A stretch of 64,000 nucleotides of DNA from Candidatus Sulfurimonas baltica (GTDB taxonomy: Bacteria > Campylobacterota > Campylobacteria > Campylobacterales > Sulfurimonadaceae), in contig NZ_CP054492.1 of NCBI RefSeq assembly GCF_015265455.1, positions 1,364,001-1,428,000 of the forward strand, given 5' to 3'. Positions 8,267 to 17,419 of the stretch are shown piece after piece. Both the position numbers and the translations under genes were made by a program. The notes beneath the pieces were generated by a model. The model ran no database searches and was not told the DNA's origin. It saw only the letters and a list, made by a program, of their open reading frames with translations. Numbering within the stretch: the first letter of the stretch is position 1; every line of letters starts with the position of its first letter.

Positions 8267-10052
8267 GCTTTATTGTAAAACAAGCGCCAATACCCTCTCC
8301 CTCTACAGCCTCTTGATTATCTACATGTAGGCTTCCTTTGTGGTGGTCTTCTACAATTGTTTTGGACATATAGAGTCCAAGCCCTGTTCCATTTTTTTCG
8401 TCTTTTGTTGAAAAATACGGATCAAATATATTTTTCATGATTTCTTCCGGTATTCCGCCGCCATTGTCGCAAATAATTAAACTTCTTTCTTTTGTGGTTA
8501 TTTTAATCAGCGGTTTCTCAATACCCTTTTCTTTAAAATTGTCCTGAGCATTTTTAAATATATTCAAAACAACTTGCATAAGTTCACTGTCATAAAGTTC
8601 TATTTTTTCATTAAAATTGTAATCATAGATAATATTAATATTGTCATTATGAAGTGAACCTTCGATTATTTTTAAAGATTTTTCTACAACACTCTTGAGT
8701 GATGTGAGCACAGGCAACTTGTTTGGTTTATAAAAATTTCTAAAATCATTTATTGTAGTAGTTAGGTTTTGTGTATATATTTCAATTTTTTCAAGCTGCC
8801 CTACAAAGGAGTTTTCACACTCATCTCTCCCCTCTTTCGTCTCTAGGTTGTACTCTCCAAGTTGAATTTTAATCATCATATTCATGGACGTTGCAGAGAT
8901 TGAAGAGAGCGGTTGTCTCCACTGATGGGCAATCATGCTTATCATCTCTCCCATTTGAGCCATTCTTGTCTGCTCTATAAACTTACGCTCTTGCTCTAGC
9001 TTTTCTCTTTTATATTGGTTCTCTTGAGTCACATCCTTTAAAACAAGCATAATTGTTTTTCTGTCGGGCATCAGACTCATGCTAATAATTGCATCGACAA
9101 TATTATCATGATTAACAATACAGCTGCTTTGAAAATTATGGTGTGACCCTTTATAAAACACATCTTTAATATTATCTACCATCTCGTCTTTAAAATCCGC
9201 AGATATAAACTCAAGAAAAGATATCTCAAGGAGTCTGTTTTTTGAGTATCCGGTAATCTCACTCAAGGCTCTGTTTACAAAAAGAAAGTTTGTATTTTTA
9301 TCAATAACTGCAATTCCGTCTGTAGTCATATTGAAAATTGTATTTAAATTTGATTTTGACTCAAGGAGTTTATTGTGCTTATTGGCAATATTTACCCCAA
9401 GATACTGAAACTCTTTTTGATCTTGAGTAGGAAATATCAAAAAATCATCATCTTTTGTATCTTGCAATTTTCTAACAATATCCTCTATCGGCAAAACTAT
9501 AGATTTTGCTACAAAATAAGAGATTATAAAAAATATACCGATGAGTAACAACCCTTCAATAATAAACTCTGTTGTCTCTCTTTTTACGTAATCATAATAA
9601 GCATCCAAATTAGCCTCAACGATCATATAACCGATAGGGACATCCAACACAGAGAAGGTGTTTAAGACTATGTATTCCTCTGTATTTTTAATACTTTTCT
9701 CTTCTTCTTTCAAAAGTGCCTCAAATCTGGGGTGTACCTCATGAACAATATTGGATGATTTGTTTTTTGCTAAAATAACTCCATCTTTGTCAAGAATATA
9801 TACGGAATTTATATAATCACTGTTAATGGAATCAATGCTTAGCTGAATATTTACTTTGTCTTGATTGTAAACATATGCGCTTGTATGCTCAACAAGTAAA
9901 TCATTTACAATGCTATTACTGCTCTGAATAACTTCAAACGCATACTCCTTTATTTTATGAAGCTGAAACAAAAAATTAATACCAAAAAACGAGATAATAA
10001 TGGCGAATGAAAGAGATATCACCTTAGTCTGTATAGTTTTGAATTTAAACAT
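8235..10052 (-). CDS. Membrane sensor histidine kinase with PAS domain
   Basis: 605 residues. Helix 1 (about 10-30) and helix 2 (about 163-182) bracket a periplasmic sensing domain; then a PAS domain (about 235-345, IFNMTTDGIAVIDKNTN), a dimerisation domain with the phospho-acceptor His376 in MIAHQWRQPLSSIS, and an ATPase domain with the N box (NIFKNAQDNF), G1 (DNGGGIP) and G2 (GTGLGLYMSK). This AHQWRQPL box is common in Campylobacterota kinases. No response regulator is next to it, so the partner is elsewhere. It is the third gene of an operon with the TonB-receptor-like gene and the 139-residue periplasmic protein. Confidence 0.93.
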   Translation of the reverse strand: MFKFKTIQTKVISLSFAIIISFFGINFLFQLHKIKEYAFEVIQSSNSIVNDLLVEHTSAYVYNQDKVNIQLSIDSINSDYINSVYILDKDGVILAKNKSSNIVHEVHPRFEALLKEEEKSIKNTEEYIVLNTFSVLDVPIGYMIVEANLDAYYDYVKRETTEFIIEGLLLIGIFFIISYFVAKSIVLPIEDIVRKLQDTKDDDFLIFPTQDQKEFQYLGVNIANKHNKLLESKSNLNTIFNMTTDGIAVIDKNTNFLFVNRALSEITGYSKNRLLEISFLEFISADFKDEMVDNIKDVFYKGSHHNFQSSCIVNHDNIVDAIISMSLMPDRKTIMLVLKDVTQENQYKREKLEQERKFIEQTRMAQMGEMISMIAHQWRQPLSSISATSMNMMIKIQLGEYNLETKEGRDECENSFVGQLEKIEIYTQNLTTTINDFRNFYKPNKLPVLTSLKSVVEKSLKIIEGSLHNDNINIIYDYNFNEKIELYDSELMQVVLNIFKNAQDNFKEKGIEKPLIKITTKERSLIICDNGGGIPEEIMKNIFDPYFSTKDEKNGTGLGLYMSKTIVEDHHKGSLHVDNQEAVEGEGIGACFTIKLNLSSQSMEG

Positions 10053-10471
10053 TATTCACCATCCTTTATGTATTTATCAAAACTTTTTGGAAGTGATATT
10101 TTTTTATTTTGCAACCTTGCTTTTGAAAACTCAATTTTTATATGCCCTCTATACCAATAAAAAGCTCCAACTGCATTTTTATTGGACGTATATACTACAT
10201 GTGATGTTGTAAAAAGCAGTAAATTTTCACTGTTTTTAGGAACTTCTTCAAATGAATCAACTAAAATAATATCAGCACTCTCAATCTCGCTGCTTAAAGA
10301 TAGATTTGGAGCATTAGCAATAACTACTTTATACTCATAATTACTTGTATAAACAATAACATTCTCTTTTGGCACCATAGCATGAAATATTTTATCAAAT
10401 ATCTTAGAGGCAGTAGCAGTATCAAAAGCAGATAGCTCAAGTGCTAAAAGTACAAACAGAATTAATTTCAT
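10052..10471 (-). CDS. Small periplasmic protein of unknown function, between a TonB receptor and a kinase
   Basis: 139 residues with a signal peptide (MKLILFVLLALELSAFD). The mature part alternates beta strands and helices and ends GAFYWYRGHIKIEFSKARL, then SLPKSFDKYI. I do not recognise a named family; the size and setting are reminiscent of YfiR-like periplasmic signalling proteins, but no diagnostic motif is visible. It abuts the receptor gene (stop at 10472, start at 10471) and shares one base with the kinase gene, so all three are co-translated. It may pass a signal from the outer-membrane receptor to the kinase. Confidence 0.75.
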   Translation of the reverse strand: MKLILFVLLALELSAFDTATASKIFDKIFHAMVPKENVIVYTSNYEYKVVIANAPNLSLSSEIESADIILVDSFEEVPKNSENLLLFTTSHVVYTSNKNAVGAFYWYRGHIKIEFSKARLQNKKISLPKSFDKYIKDGE

Positions 10472-12364
10472 TTAAAACATATACTCCATACTGATAAAAA
10501 ACCGTTGTTCAACGGGGGATATATTTATAGGTTCTTCTGCTAAAAATGTGTTTGGATCAACTCTATAATAACTATCTTCATAACCCCTATTAAAAATATT
10601 TTCACCTTTTAAAGAAAGAATTACGTCATTCGTATAACGATATTTTACACCTGCACTGTAATCATAATAAGATTTATTATTTATATTGTTTCTATTGTAA
10701 ACCAACTCATTAAAAATATCAAACTTTCCAACTCTATTTAGTGAGCGGACAAAAGCAGCAATAGATTTGTTATTAAAATTTCTTATATCTGCATATGAAA
10801 CATTTGAGACAAGTTTATTGTCTATGTCAAAATTATAAGTATATTCCAAAAATGTAGATATGTTTTTTACATCATTTTTACTGTTTGTAAAAGCTCCTGA
10901 TGGGTTAACTGCAAGATTATTTTTTGCAAATGGGAGTTGCTGAAATAAGTTTTTGGTAACACCGTAGGTAGCTACAAACTCTATTTCGTTTTTTCCGTCA
11001 ATATACTTTATCTCCTCACTAATCGCATTTAAGACTTGATTATCAAGTGGTCGTTCAGTCCATGGAAAATCTACATATATATAAGGCTCAACTAATGACT
11101 CAACTCTATATGCAAAAGATTTAAAAACAAATTTTTCATAAATATATGTGTGACTTAAACGAAATTGAAAAAGATCTTCATTTTTAATCCCTCCGTTATT
11201 ATCTACAATAGCATATTGGGTAGCTGCGCTTATTATATTATTATCGGAGATGCTATATCTCTCTTCTAAGAAAATAGTACTAATAGATTGTCTACTATAA
11301 TCATCCTTGGAACTTAAAACACCATCAACTTTAGCTTCTACCATCTCAAAACTTTTATTACGAAACTTTGCTCCGGCAATTAAGCGATTATAATCTGATT
11401 CATTTGTATACTTTATCTCTGCAGTAAAAACACCCTCTTCTCTATCAAAATCAAGATCTGGAGAGTAAGGTGACTCATCAAAACCGGCAGCTGCAGCTTC
11501 TTTATTCTCTCCGGAGATATGCGTGAATTGATTATTTACAGAAATAAATATATTTTTAAAATATGTTGTCTCATAACCTATATTTAAATAGTCATAATGA
11601 CCTGTTGAGACCTCATAGGTAGCTGTGGGACTTCTCGCTATAGAGGTATCAAGATTTGATGTTCCTGCCATAACTTGGAGTTTATTGTAGTTAGTATATA
11701 TTGAACCAAAAAATGAATTACTCTCAGAATCACGCTTTATTGGAATATTATGACTTGAATACTCCTTTTTTTTGTCATCACTTCTAGATACATATGTAAC
11801 ATAAGAGTAGTCCTTCAGCTCATCTGCATAATATGCAGATTGTTGATTGAATCCACGATTTCCATAGTTTAGATTTAACTTCCCGCCTCTGTCACGCTCA
11901 GGAGTTTTTGAATAGAGTTTAATTAGTATATATGTTGGCTCAGTAGAGAATTCATAAGATGGTGAGCGTGTATATATCTCAACATGGTCAATACTATCTA
12001 GGTTAATATTGTTAGAAGCTGTAATACCGCTTCCAAATGTTGATGATACAAGTTCTTGATTATCAATATATAAACGTATACTACTGCTTGAGAAAAATGC
12101 CGAAGAACCCTTGTTGAACATATCAGAAATTCCGCCGCGACTCTCTTTGTATCTTACAATGGGGTGTGATTTTAATAAATCTTTTAGACTATGAGCCTGC
12201 ATAATATCTAAATCTTTTCTTGTGAAGATAGTAACTGCTCCACCACTTTCAAGTTTTGTCTGTTGAGAAAGGTCACTATTGTGTGTGTAAGTTCCTAACA
12301 AGTCGTCCAGCTCTTCAGTGTGTAGTAATCCTATGGCTAATAATAATAAAAATATTAATTTCAT
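10472..12364 (-). CDS. TonB-dependent receptor-like outer-membrane protein
   Basis: 630 residues with a signal peptide and an N-terminal plug domain (AVTIFTRKDLDIMQAHSLKDLL, then SSIRLYIDNQEL and IDHVEIYTRSPS), followed by a long run of beta strands ending in a terminal Phe (FFISMEYMF), the outer-membrane insertion signal. TonB receptors bring in large ligands such as siderophores; here the downstream genes suggest a sensory use. No clear TonB box is seen just after the signal peptide. First gene of the three-gene operon with the 139-residue protein and the kinase. Confidence 0.88.
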   Translation of the reverse strand: MKLIFLLLLAIGLLHTEELDDLLGTYTHNSDLSQQTKLESGGAVTIFTRKDLDIMQAHSLKDLLKSHPIVRYKESRGGISDMFNKGSSAFFSSSSIRLYIDNQELVSSTFGSGITASNNINLDSIDHVEIYTRSPSYEFSTEPTYILIKLYSKTPERDRGGKLNLNYGNRGFNQQSAYYADELKDYSYVTYVSRSDDKKKEYSSHNIPIKRDSESNSFFGSIYTNYNKLQVMAGTSNLDTSIARSPTATYEVSTGHYDYLNIGYETTYFKNIFISVNNQFTHISGENKEAAAAGFDESPYSPDLDFDREEGVFTAEIKYTNESDYNRLIAGAKFRNKSFEMVEAKVDGVLSSKDDYSRQSISTIFLEERYSISDNNIISAATQYAIVDNNGGIKNEDLFQFRLSHTYIYEKFVFKSFAYRVESLVEPYIYVDFPWTERPLDNQVLNAISEEIKYIDGKNEIEFVATYGVTKNLFQQLPFAKNNLAVNPSGAFTNSKNDVKNISTFLEYTYNFDIDNKLVSNVSYADIRNFNNKSIAAFVRSLNRVGKFDIFNELVYNRNNINNKSYYDYSAGVKYRYTNDVILSLKGENIFNRGYEDSYYRVDPNTFLAEEPINISPVEQRFFISMEYMF

Positions 12365-12466
12365 TCTTCACCTTGTATTTTTTATATAATTTTAACATAA
12401 GAATCTTCAAAATAATTTTTATAATAAATTAAAACATTATATTGTACAATGACTAAATAAAAAAAA

Positions 12467-12532
12467 GCCAAACTTATTGTGAAGTAAGGACGGAAAGTTA
12501 CGAATCTTTTTACTAAAAGATGGTCGGATTGC
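12467..12532 (+). promoter_or_regulatory. c-di-GMP-I (GEMM)-like riboswitch candidate
   Basis: Upstream of the 507-residue gene. The sequence follows the GEMM-I plan: a CAAAC strand, a 6-bp stem (12473-12478 with 12483-12488) capped by the GNRA loop GTGA, then GACGGAAAGTTACG in place of the consensus GACGCAAAGCCACG, a second stem (12504-12510 with 12515-12521), and GGTCGGATTGC where GEMM has AGCCAGGTTGC. The loop-receptor geometry is preserved. The 5' partner of the last helix fits poorly and the usual ligand-contacting G is replaced by C, so ligand and activity are uncertain. A possible switch: TGAAGTAA (12480-12487) can pair with TTACTTCA (12564-12571). Confidence 0.5.
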
Positions 12533-12596
12533 AGATACTTCTTCTATTTAATTTAGCAGTTGTTTACTTCATACATTAAGTTACTATTGGAATAAA

Positions 12597-14120
12597 ATGA
12601 AGAATATAGCTTCAGAATTAAAAATCTATCTAAAAACAAATTTACCTAAACCCTCTATTGATTTTAAGTGGGGTGATTTTGAGAATGAAAATTTTTTCTC
12701 ATATCTAAATAAAAACTATCCAAGCGACTATTTTTCAAACAGCGAAAATCAATTGGAGATTAAACATGCATTTAAAGAGTACTTTGAGCCTATTGGATAC
12801 CCATTAGTAAAGCTCTCAGAAAATACAATACGTATAAAAGTGTTCGAGTACAAAACAGAGCCAAAAAATAGTTTAAACTTAGATTCTATTATTGATATTA
12901 TTGAGGAAAACGAGGAGCTAATCGAATATGATTACAAAGGCAAAGATGATTTAATTGCTATCCCAGAAGATGTAAAAGACAAAATAATATATTTTGTAAA
13001 CAACATTAAGAATGAAGAGATAAATAAAAAAGAGTTGATTAAATTTGCTGTAAGAGAAGCTTTTGAACTTGAAGAGAGTGATATTGTAATTATTAGAAGT
13101 AATCAAATAATTATAAAACTATTAGACGGATTTCTTGTAGAAGAAGTTGCTGACAATCAAAAAAATACTATTGCAGCAAGATATAATGGCATAGATGAGG
13201 CTAAACTCAAATCATTTAATGATGAAATTTTTTCACAACAAGATAATGAAGATTTTTTTTATTTTGCTGCTGAAGAGTTTGTTGATACATATTTTTTATC
13301 TAAGAACATAGATAATATAATTTACGAAAAAAATGCATTTTCATTGATTCAAACAATTATAATGGAGCAGTTAACTGACTCATATGATAATCAAAATGAG
13401 TTTTTCAAAGGGTTTGCAGGCTATCTGTTTAGAATACATTTCAAAGAAGTATTTGGTTATATAGCAGATATTATACTAGAAGAAGTTGGTTCATCAAATA
13501 AGTATATGATAGATTTTTTAAAATATTATTCTTTGGATGTTGTTGTTCTTGATGGAAACAAATACACTGTTCCACGCATAGAAGCGGAAAATGGGATGAG
13601 ATGGAATATTACGTCAATAATGTCTATAGTAAGGATTTATATTAAAGCAAAAATATCCATAGAGAATATACATGAAACGATTGATAATTTAAATAATGAT
13701 ATCTCTAAGTTTTATATTGGTGGAATTTCCCCTGTAGAATATAACAGCAGATTAAAAAAAGAGATAGAAAATTTATCTCAAAATATTAACTCTGACACGA
13801 AAAAATTTAATTTATACACAGAGACTTTAAGTTCATCAAAAGATGAAAATGAGAAAAAAGTATTAAAAAATGAAATAATCTCACTTAAAAGTTATTTATT
13901 ACATCTAAAAGAAAAGCAATCTATTCTCTCTTCTAAGTTTGCTGATTCAAGCACAATAACTGAGTATACAGATATAAAAAGAGAAATTGATTCTTTAAAA
14001 AGACAAGAGAATAGAGATAAGAAAATTATAGATCAAAATCAAGATTCATATTTGTCAATTAAAAATGCACTTATAAAAGCATTAACATCAAAGAAGACAC
14101 TATTAGGTAGAGTTGAATAG
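12597..14120 (+). CDS. Large hypothetical protein with C-terminal coiled coil
   Basis: 507 residues, acidic, no signal peptide or membrane segment, so probably cytoplasmic. Residues about 360-490 are heptad-like (repeated LK, IE, LSQNI, then ISLKSYLLHLKEKQ and EIDSLKRQ) and likely form a coiled coil. I recognise no family. It stands alone, with the c-di-GMP-I-like RNA candidate in its leader, which would tie its expression to the many diguanylate cyclases of this genome. The ATG at 12597 has a weak ribosome site (GGAATAAA). Confidence 0.75.
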   Translation: MKNIASELKIYLKTNLPKPSIDFKWGDFENENFFSYLNKNYPSDYFSNSENQLEIKHAFKEYFEPIGYPLVKLSENTIRIKVFEYKTEPKNSLNLDSIIDIIEENEELIEYDYKGKDDLIAIPEDVKDKIIYFVNNIKNEEINKKELIKFAVREAFELEESDIVIIRSNQIIIKLLDGFLVEEVADNQKNTIAARYNGIDEAKLKSFNDEIFSQQDNEDFFYFAAEEFVDTYFLSKNIDNIIYEKNAFSLIQTIIMEQLTDSYDNQNEFFKGFAGYLFRIHFKEVFGYIADIILEEVGSSNKYMIDFLKYYSLDVVVLDGNKYTVPRIEAENGMRWNITSIMSIVRIYIKAKISIENIHETIDNLNNDISKFYIGGISPVEYNSRLKKEIENLSQNINSDTKKFNLYTETLSSSKDENEKKVLKNEIISLKSYLLHLKEKQSILSSKFADSSTITEYTDIKREIDSLKRQENRDKKIIDQNQDSYLSIKNALIKALTSKKTLLGRVE

Positions 14121-14185
14121 CTGGATTTTGCTTTACAATCACACTATATATTAAGCGGTTAGAGTGTACAATTTCATTCCTATGC

Positions 14186-14218
14186 AAACTCCTTTTTTGG
14201 ATGTAAGCGGGCGAGTTT
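14186..14218 (+). terminator. Possible rho-independent terminator
   Basis: AAACTC (14186-14191) and GAGTTT (14213-14218) can pair across a 21-base loop and are followed by a T-rich run. It lies about 65 bp after the 507-residue gene. The stem is short, so this is weak. The rest of the 282-bp gap (14121-14402) holds a C8 run and a second dyad (14336-14378, GATGA with TCATC outside, TGGAT with ATCCA inside), with no coding frame that I can support. Confidence 0.3.
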
Positions 14219-14402
14219 TTTCTTTTTCTAAGATGTAGTTTTCATTTTTTTATAATTAAATCCCCCCCCAACCAAGACGCACTAGAACCTTTTTAAATGT
14301 GGTTTACTCTAATATCGAGAAAATCTGATAGATGCGATGAGCTGATTGCTGGATACCATCCAAAGCGATAGTCATCTTTAACCATAAAGAGAGTCGGCAA
14401 CA

Positions 14403-15328
14403 ATGAATATAGAAATTATATCAACAGATACAGGCACATATGATGCTATTATTAAATCAATTCAAGTAATGGGTCACGAAGCAAGAGTGAGTATATGTTT
14501 AAATAAATCAAACTTACAAGACGTTGTGCAAAGAAAGCCGGACTTAGTGATTTTGTCTAAAAAAAACATTTTTATTGAAAATGAAGAAAATATTTGCCTC
14601 TCTGAATACTTTGAAACAAACAATATAAATTTTTCAGGCTCATCAAAAGAGGCATTAAAATATGACTCCGACAAGGCATTAACAAAATCTTACTTAAAAG
14701 AGCAAGGTCACAATACAGCAAATTATTTTACAGCGACTCCCGGCGAATATATAAATGACAACAAAATACCGATAAGATACCCACTGTTTATAAAACCAAA
14801 TAGTTCTGCCTATGGCAACGGTATTGACGATTTATCTTATGTTACAAATTATTTGCAGTTTGAGAGTAAAGTTTTATCATTATATACTACATATAATGAG
14901 CCTGTTTTAGTTGAAGAGTACCTTGAGAGCCAAGAGTTTACAGTTGCTCTTATTAAAACAAAAAAGGTGATTTACTGGTGAGTGCAATTGAAGTTGTACC
15001 GACTAAATCACAGAATGGAATTAAAGTTCTTGGATTAAAAACACGAGCAGAGAAGAAAGAAGAATTCCTAAAAACTGAAGATTGCGAGCTTGTAAGCAGG
15101 GTTAAAAATATTGCTGTTAACGCTTTTATGGATCTTGGAGCAAGAGACTTTGCACAAATAGATATTAAAACAAACAGTTATGGACACTGCTTTTTTATGG
15201 GAGCAAATCTACTTCCAGATATAAAAGATGAATCTAGCTATCTGGTTAAAGCATTCGAAATTGAACATGGATATTCATATAACAAGATAATAGAGATTAT
15301 CGTAGATAAGGGAATCAGCAGAGTTTAG
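14403..15328 (+). CDS. ATP-grasp (D-alanine-D-alanine ligase-like) protein, split by a -1 frame change at a slippery heptamer
   Basis: Frame 1 (14403-14981, 192 aa) holds the N-terminal and ATP-binding part (YPLFIKPNSSAYGNGIDDL, then VEEYLESQEFTVALIK); the -1 frame (through 15328) holds the end (SAIEVVP, then GARDFAQIDIKTNS and MGANLLPDI). Together they give one ~308-residue protein of normal ligase-like order. The frames join at A_AAA_AAG (14960-14966), the dnaX-type slippery site; a -1 slip gives KTKKGDLLVSAIEVVP, exactly the expected sequence. Without a slip, translation ends at TGA 14979-14981, which overlaps a GTG (14978). It could be programmed frameshifting, a recent one-base deletion, or a sequencing error in the A run. 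Its last-domain Asn reads GAN, not the usual EAN. Confidence 0.7.
14960..14966 (+). other. A_AAA_AAG slippery heptamer at the frame change
   Basis: In frame with the upstream part: codons ACA AAA AAG. A -1 slip puts the ribosome on GGT GAT TTA CTG GTG AGT and restores the downstream ATP-grasp frame. The zero-frame stop follows four codons later (TGA at 14979). A clear stimulatory hairpin is not evident just downstream, and no strong ribosome-site-like sequence is present at the usual 10-14 nt upstream. Confidence 0.5.
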
Positions 15329-15343
15329 CTGAATCCTCCCCCT

Positions 15344-17368
15344 CTATGCTACACTCACCTCTTTTATGTCAGCAATCTTCAAGATGCTTTTATAGATAGA
15401 AGCTAGTAAAGATTTTCTGTTATTTCTTACACTTTCATCTTCGGCATTTACCATAACATCCTCAAAGAACTTGTCGAGTTCAGGCTTAAGACCAAAGAGA
15501 GCATCTAGCTCCTCCTCATAAGAGTTATATCTACATGTAGAGACTTCTATGTATCTTACATGTAGAACTTTTTCCGCTTCATGCTCAAAAAGCTTGTGAT
15601 CAACTATCATCTCTATTGACATATTAATATCTTTAGTGATGTTTGAGACTCTTTTAAATGTTGAAAAAGATTCACTGAAACCTTCACTGTTTACCATAGT
15701 CTCTAAAGCTTCTATCTTTTTACCCATGGCTAAAAGTTCTCTCTCTCCAGAAGCTAAAACAGCTACAATGATTGAGGGGTTTACTTTAAAGTACTGCTTA
15801 ACTCTCTCTAAAAAGAATGCCTCAAGTTTTGACATATCAAACTCTGCATAGCCTACTAACAACTCTTTTAAAGTCTTAACAATATCAAACTCTAAATTAT
15901 GCTCTTTAGTTATTCTAATAAGACCATTAACGGCACGACGAAGAGCAAAAGGATCACGAGTGCCTGTTGGGATTTGGTTTATGCTAAACATTGCAAGAAG
16001 AGTATCTAGCTTAATACTCATAGCAACTATAGCGCTTAACTTAGACGAAGGAAGTTCACTATCTTCTCCATCTGGAAGATACTGCTCTTTTATACATGTA
16101 GCTACTTCATCGCTCTCGCCTAGTGCTTTTGCATAGTAGCTTCCCATAAGACCTTGAAGCTCTGTAAACTCATAAACCATCTCGCTTGTCAAGTCAGCCT
16201 TTGCTAAACTTACAGCGCGCTCTAGAGTCTCTTTACTTGAGCCTTCTGGCTTATATATATCAAAAAGAATATTTGCTATTTTTTTCTCGCGCTGTATTTT
16301 GTCAGCAACTGTCCCAAGACCTTTCATAAAAACAACTTTTTCAAGTCCGTTGGTGCTAAGTCCATTTTTGAGATCATTGTCATAAAAGAAAAGCCCATCA
16401 GCCAAACGTGGTCTAAGAACTGTTTCATTCCCTTCAATAACCTTGGTAAAATCATCAGTAAGCGCATTTGATACAACAACAAATTTATTGATTAATTTAC
16501 CATCTTTAAAAACTGGAAAGTATCTCTGATGCTCTTTCATAGAGGTAATAATTACTTCAGCGGGAAGTCTTAAAAACGACTCATCAAATGAGCCTAAAAG
16601 TGCAGTTGGATGTTCTGTAATAGCAACTACTTCATCAAGTAAATCTTCGTCTATTTCAATTTTTATACCATTGTCTTTTTCAAGTGAAGAAAAATTTGCC
16701 AAAATATTTTCACGTCTAAGTTCAGGGAAGAGTGTTACACCGCCATCTTTTAAAACTTCAAAATACTCTTTAGCTCCACTGATATTAACAACGTCAAAAT
16801 TGCTTATACGGTGAACAAAAGTTTGCTTTGATGACTTAACATTAAAAAGTTCCATGTCAACTAATTCATCGCCTAAAAGCACATTTACCCATCTGATTGG
16901 TCTAATAAAGCTCTCGCTGTTGCTTCCCCATCTCATTGACTTGCCAAAATCAAGTGACTTTATCCAGCTTTGTATAACATCACCTAGAAGTTCTGCAGAA
17001 GCTTTTCCTTTAAGATCTTTTTTATAGTAAAGAACTTCTTTCCCGCCCTTCTGTGCTTTGCCAATCTCTTCAATGGAAACTCCACATTTCTTTGCAAAGC
17101 CGATAGCTGCCGGAGTTGGCTCACCATCTTTGTATGCTACAGCTATTGGTGCGCCGAAGAACTCCTCTTCACTGTCATCTTGACGAGTTTTAAACTCTGC
17201 GTGCCAAATAACCAAACGACGAGGCGTATAGTAAAACTCAAACTCACATAAAAGTGAATTTTTTTCTAGTATATCAGCATATTTCTTCTCAATATTGTTT
17301 AACTCTTTTAAAAGCGGAACCGCTGGAAGCTCTTCTACACCAATCTCTATTAATAATGGTTTTAACAT
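15344..17368 (-). CDS. glyS: Glycyl-tRNA synthetase beta subunit
   Basis: Beta chain of the alpha2beta2 glycyl-tRNA synthetase, needed with GlyQ for charging tRNA-Gly. The product starts MLKPLLIEIGVEELPAVPL, the family signature, and continues with FGKSMRWGSNSESFIRPIRW, TEHPTALLGSFDESFL and TSMKEHQRYFPVF; the C-terminal anticodon-binding part (TRDPFALRRAVNGLIRI) is intact. 674 residues, normal. glyQ is not in the window. Three TACATGTAG sites lie within it (one a full CTACATGTAG at 15531-15540). Confidence 0.96.
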   Translation of the reverse strand: MLKPLLIEIGVEELPAVPLLKELNNIEKKYADILEKNSLLCEFEFYYTPRRLVIWHAEFKTRQDDSEEEFFGAPIAVAYKDGEPTPAAIGFAKKCGVSIEEIGKAQKGGKEVLYYKKDLKGKASAELLGDVIQSWIKSLDFGKSMRWGSNSESFIRPIRWVNVLLGDELVDMELFNVKSSKQTFVHRISNFDVVNISGAKEYFEVLKDGGVTLFPELRRENILANFSSLEKDNGIKIEIDEDLLDEVVAITEHPTALLGSFDESFLRLPAEVIITSMKEHQRYFPVFKDGKLINKFVVVSNALTDDFTKVIEGNETVLRPRLADGLFFYDNDLKNGLSTNGLEKVVFMKGLGTVADKIQREKKIANILFDIYKPEGSSKETLERAVSLAKADLTSEMVYEFTELQGLMGSYYAKALGESDEVATCIKEQYLPDGEDSELPSSKLSAIVAMSIKLDTLLAMFSINQIPTGTRDPFALRRAVNGLIRITKEHNLEFDIVKTLKELLVGYAEFDMSKLEAFFLERVKQYFKVNPSIIVAVLASGERELLAMGKKIEALETMVNSEGFSESFSTFKRVSNITKDINMSIEMIVDHKLFEHEAEKVLHVRYIEVSTCRYNSYEEELDALFGLKPELDKFFEDVMVNAEDESVRNNRKSLLASIYKSILKIADIKEVSVA

Positions 17369-17419
17369 ATCTTAGACTCTTTATTTTATATTATTGTCGC
17401 GATTTTATCTATTTATTGG

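Noticed and set aside
14186-14260. A second GEMM-like start (GCAAACTCC, then GGATGTAAGCGG)
   Set aside because: It lacks the GACGCAAAG core and the right-side strand, so only a weak resemblance.
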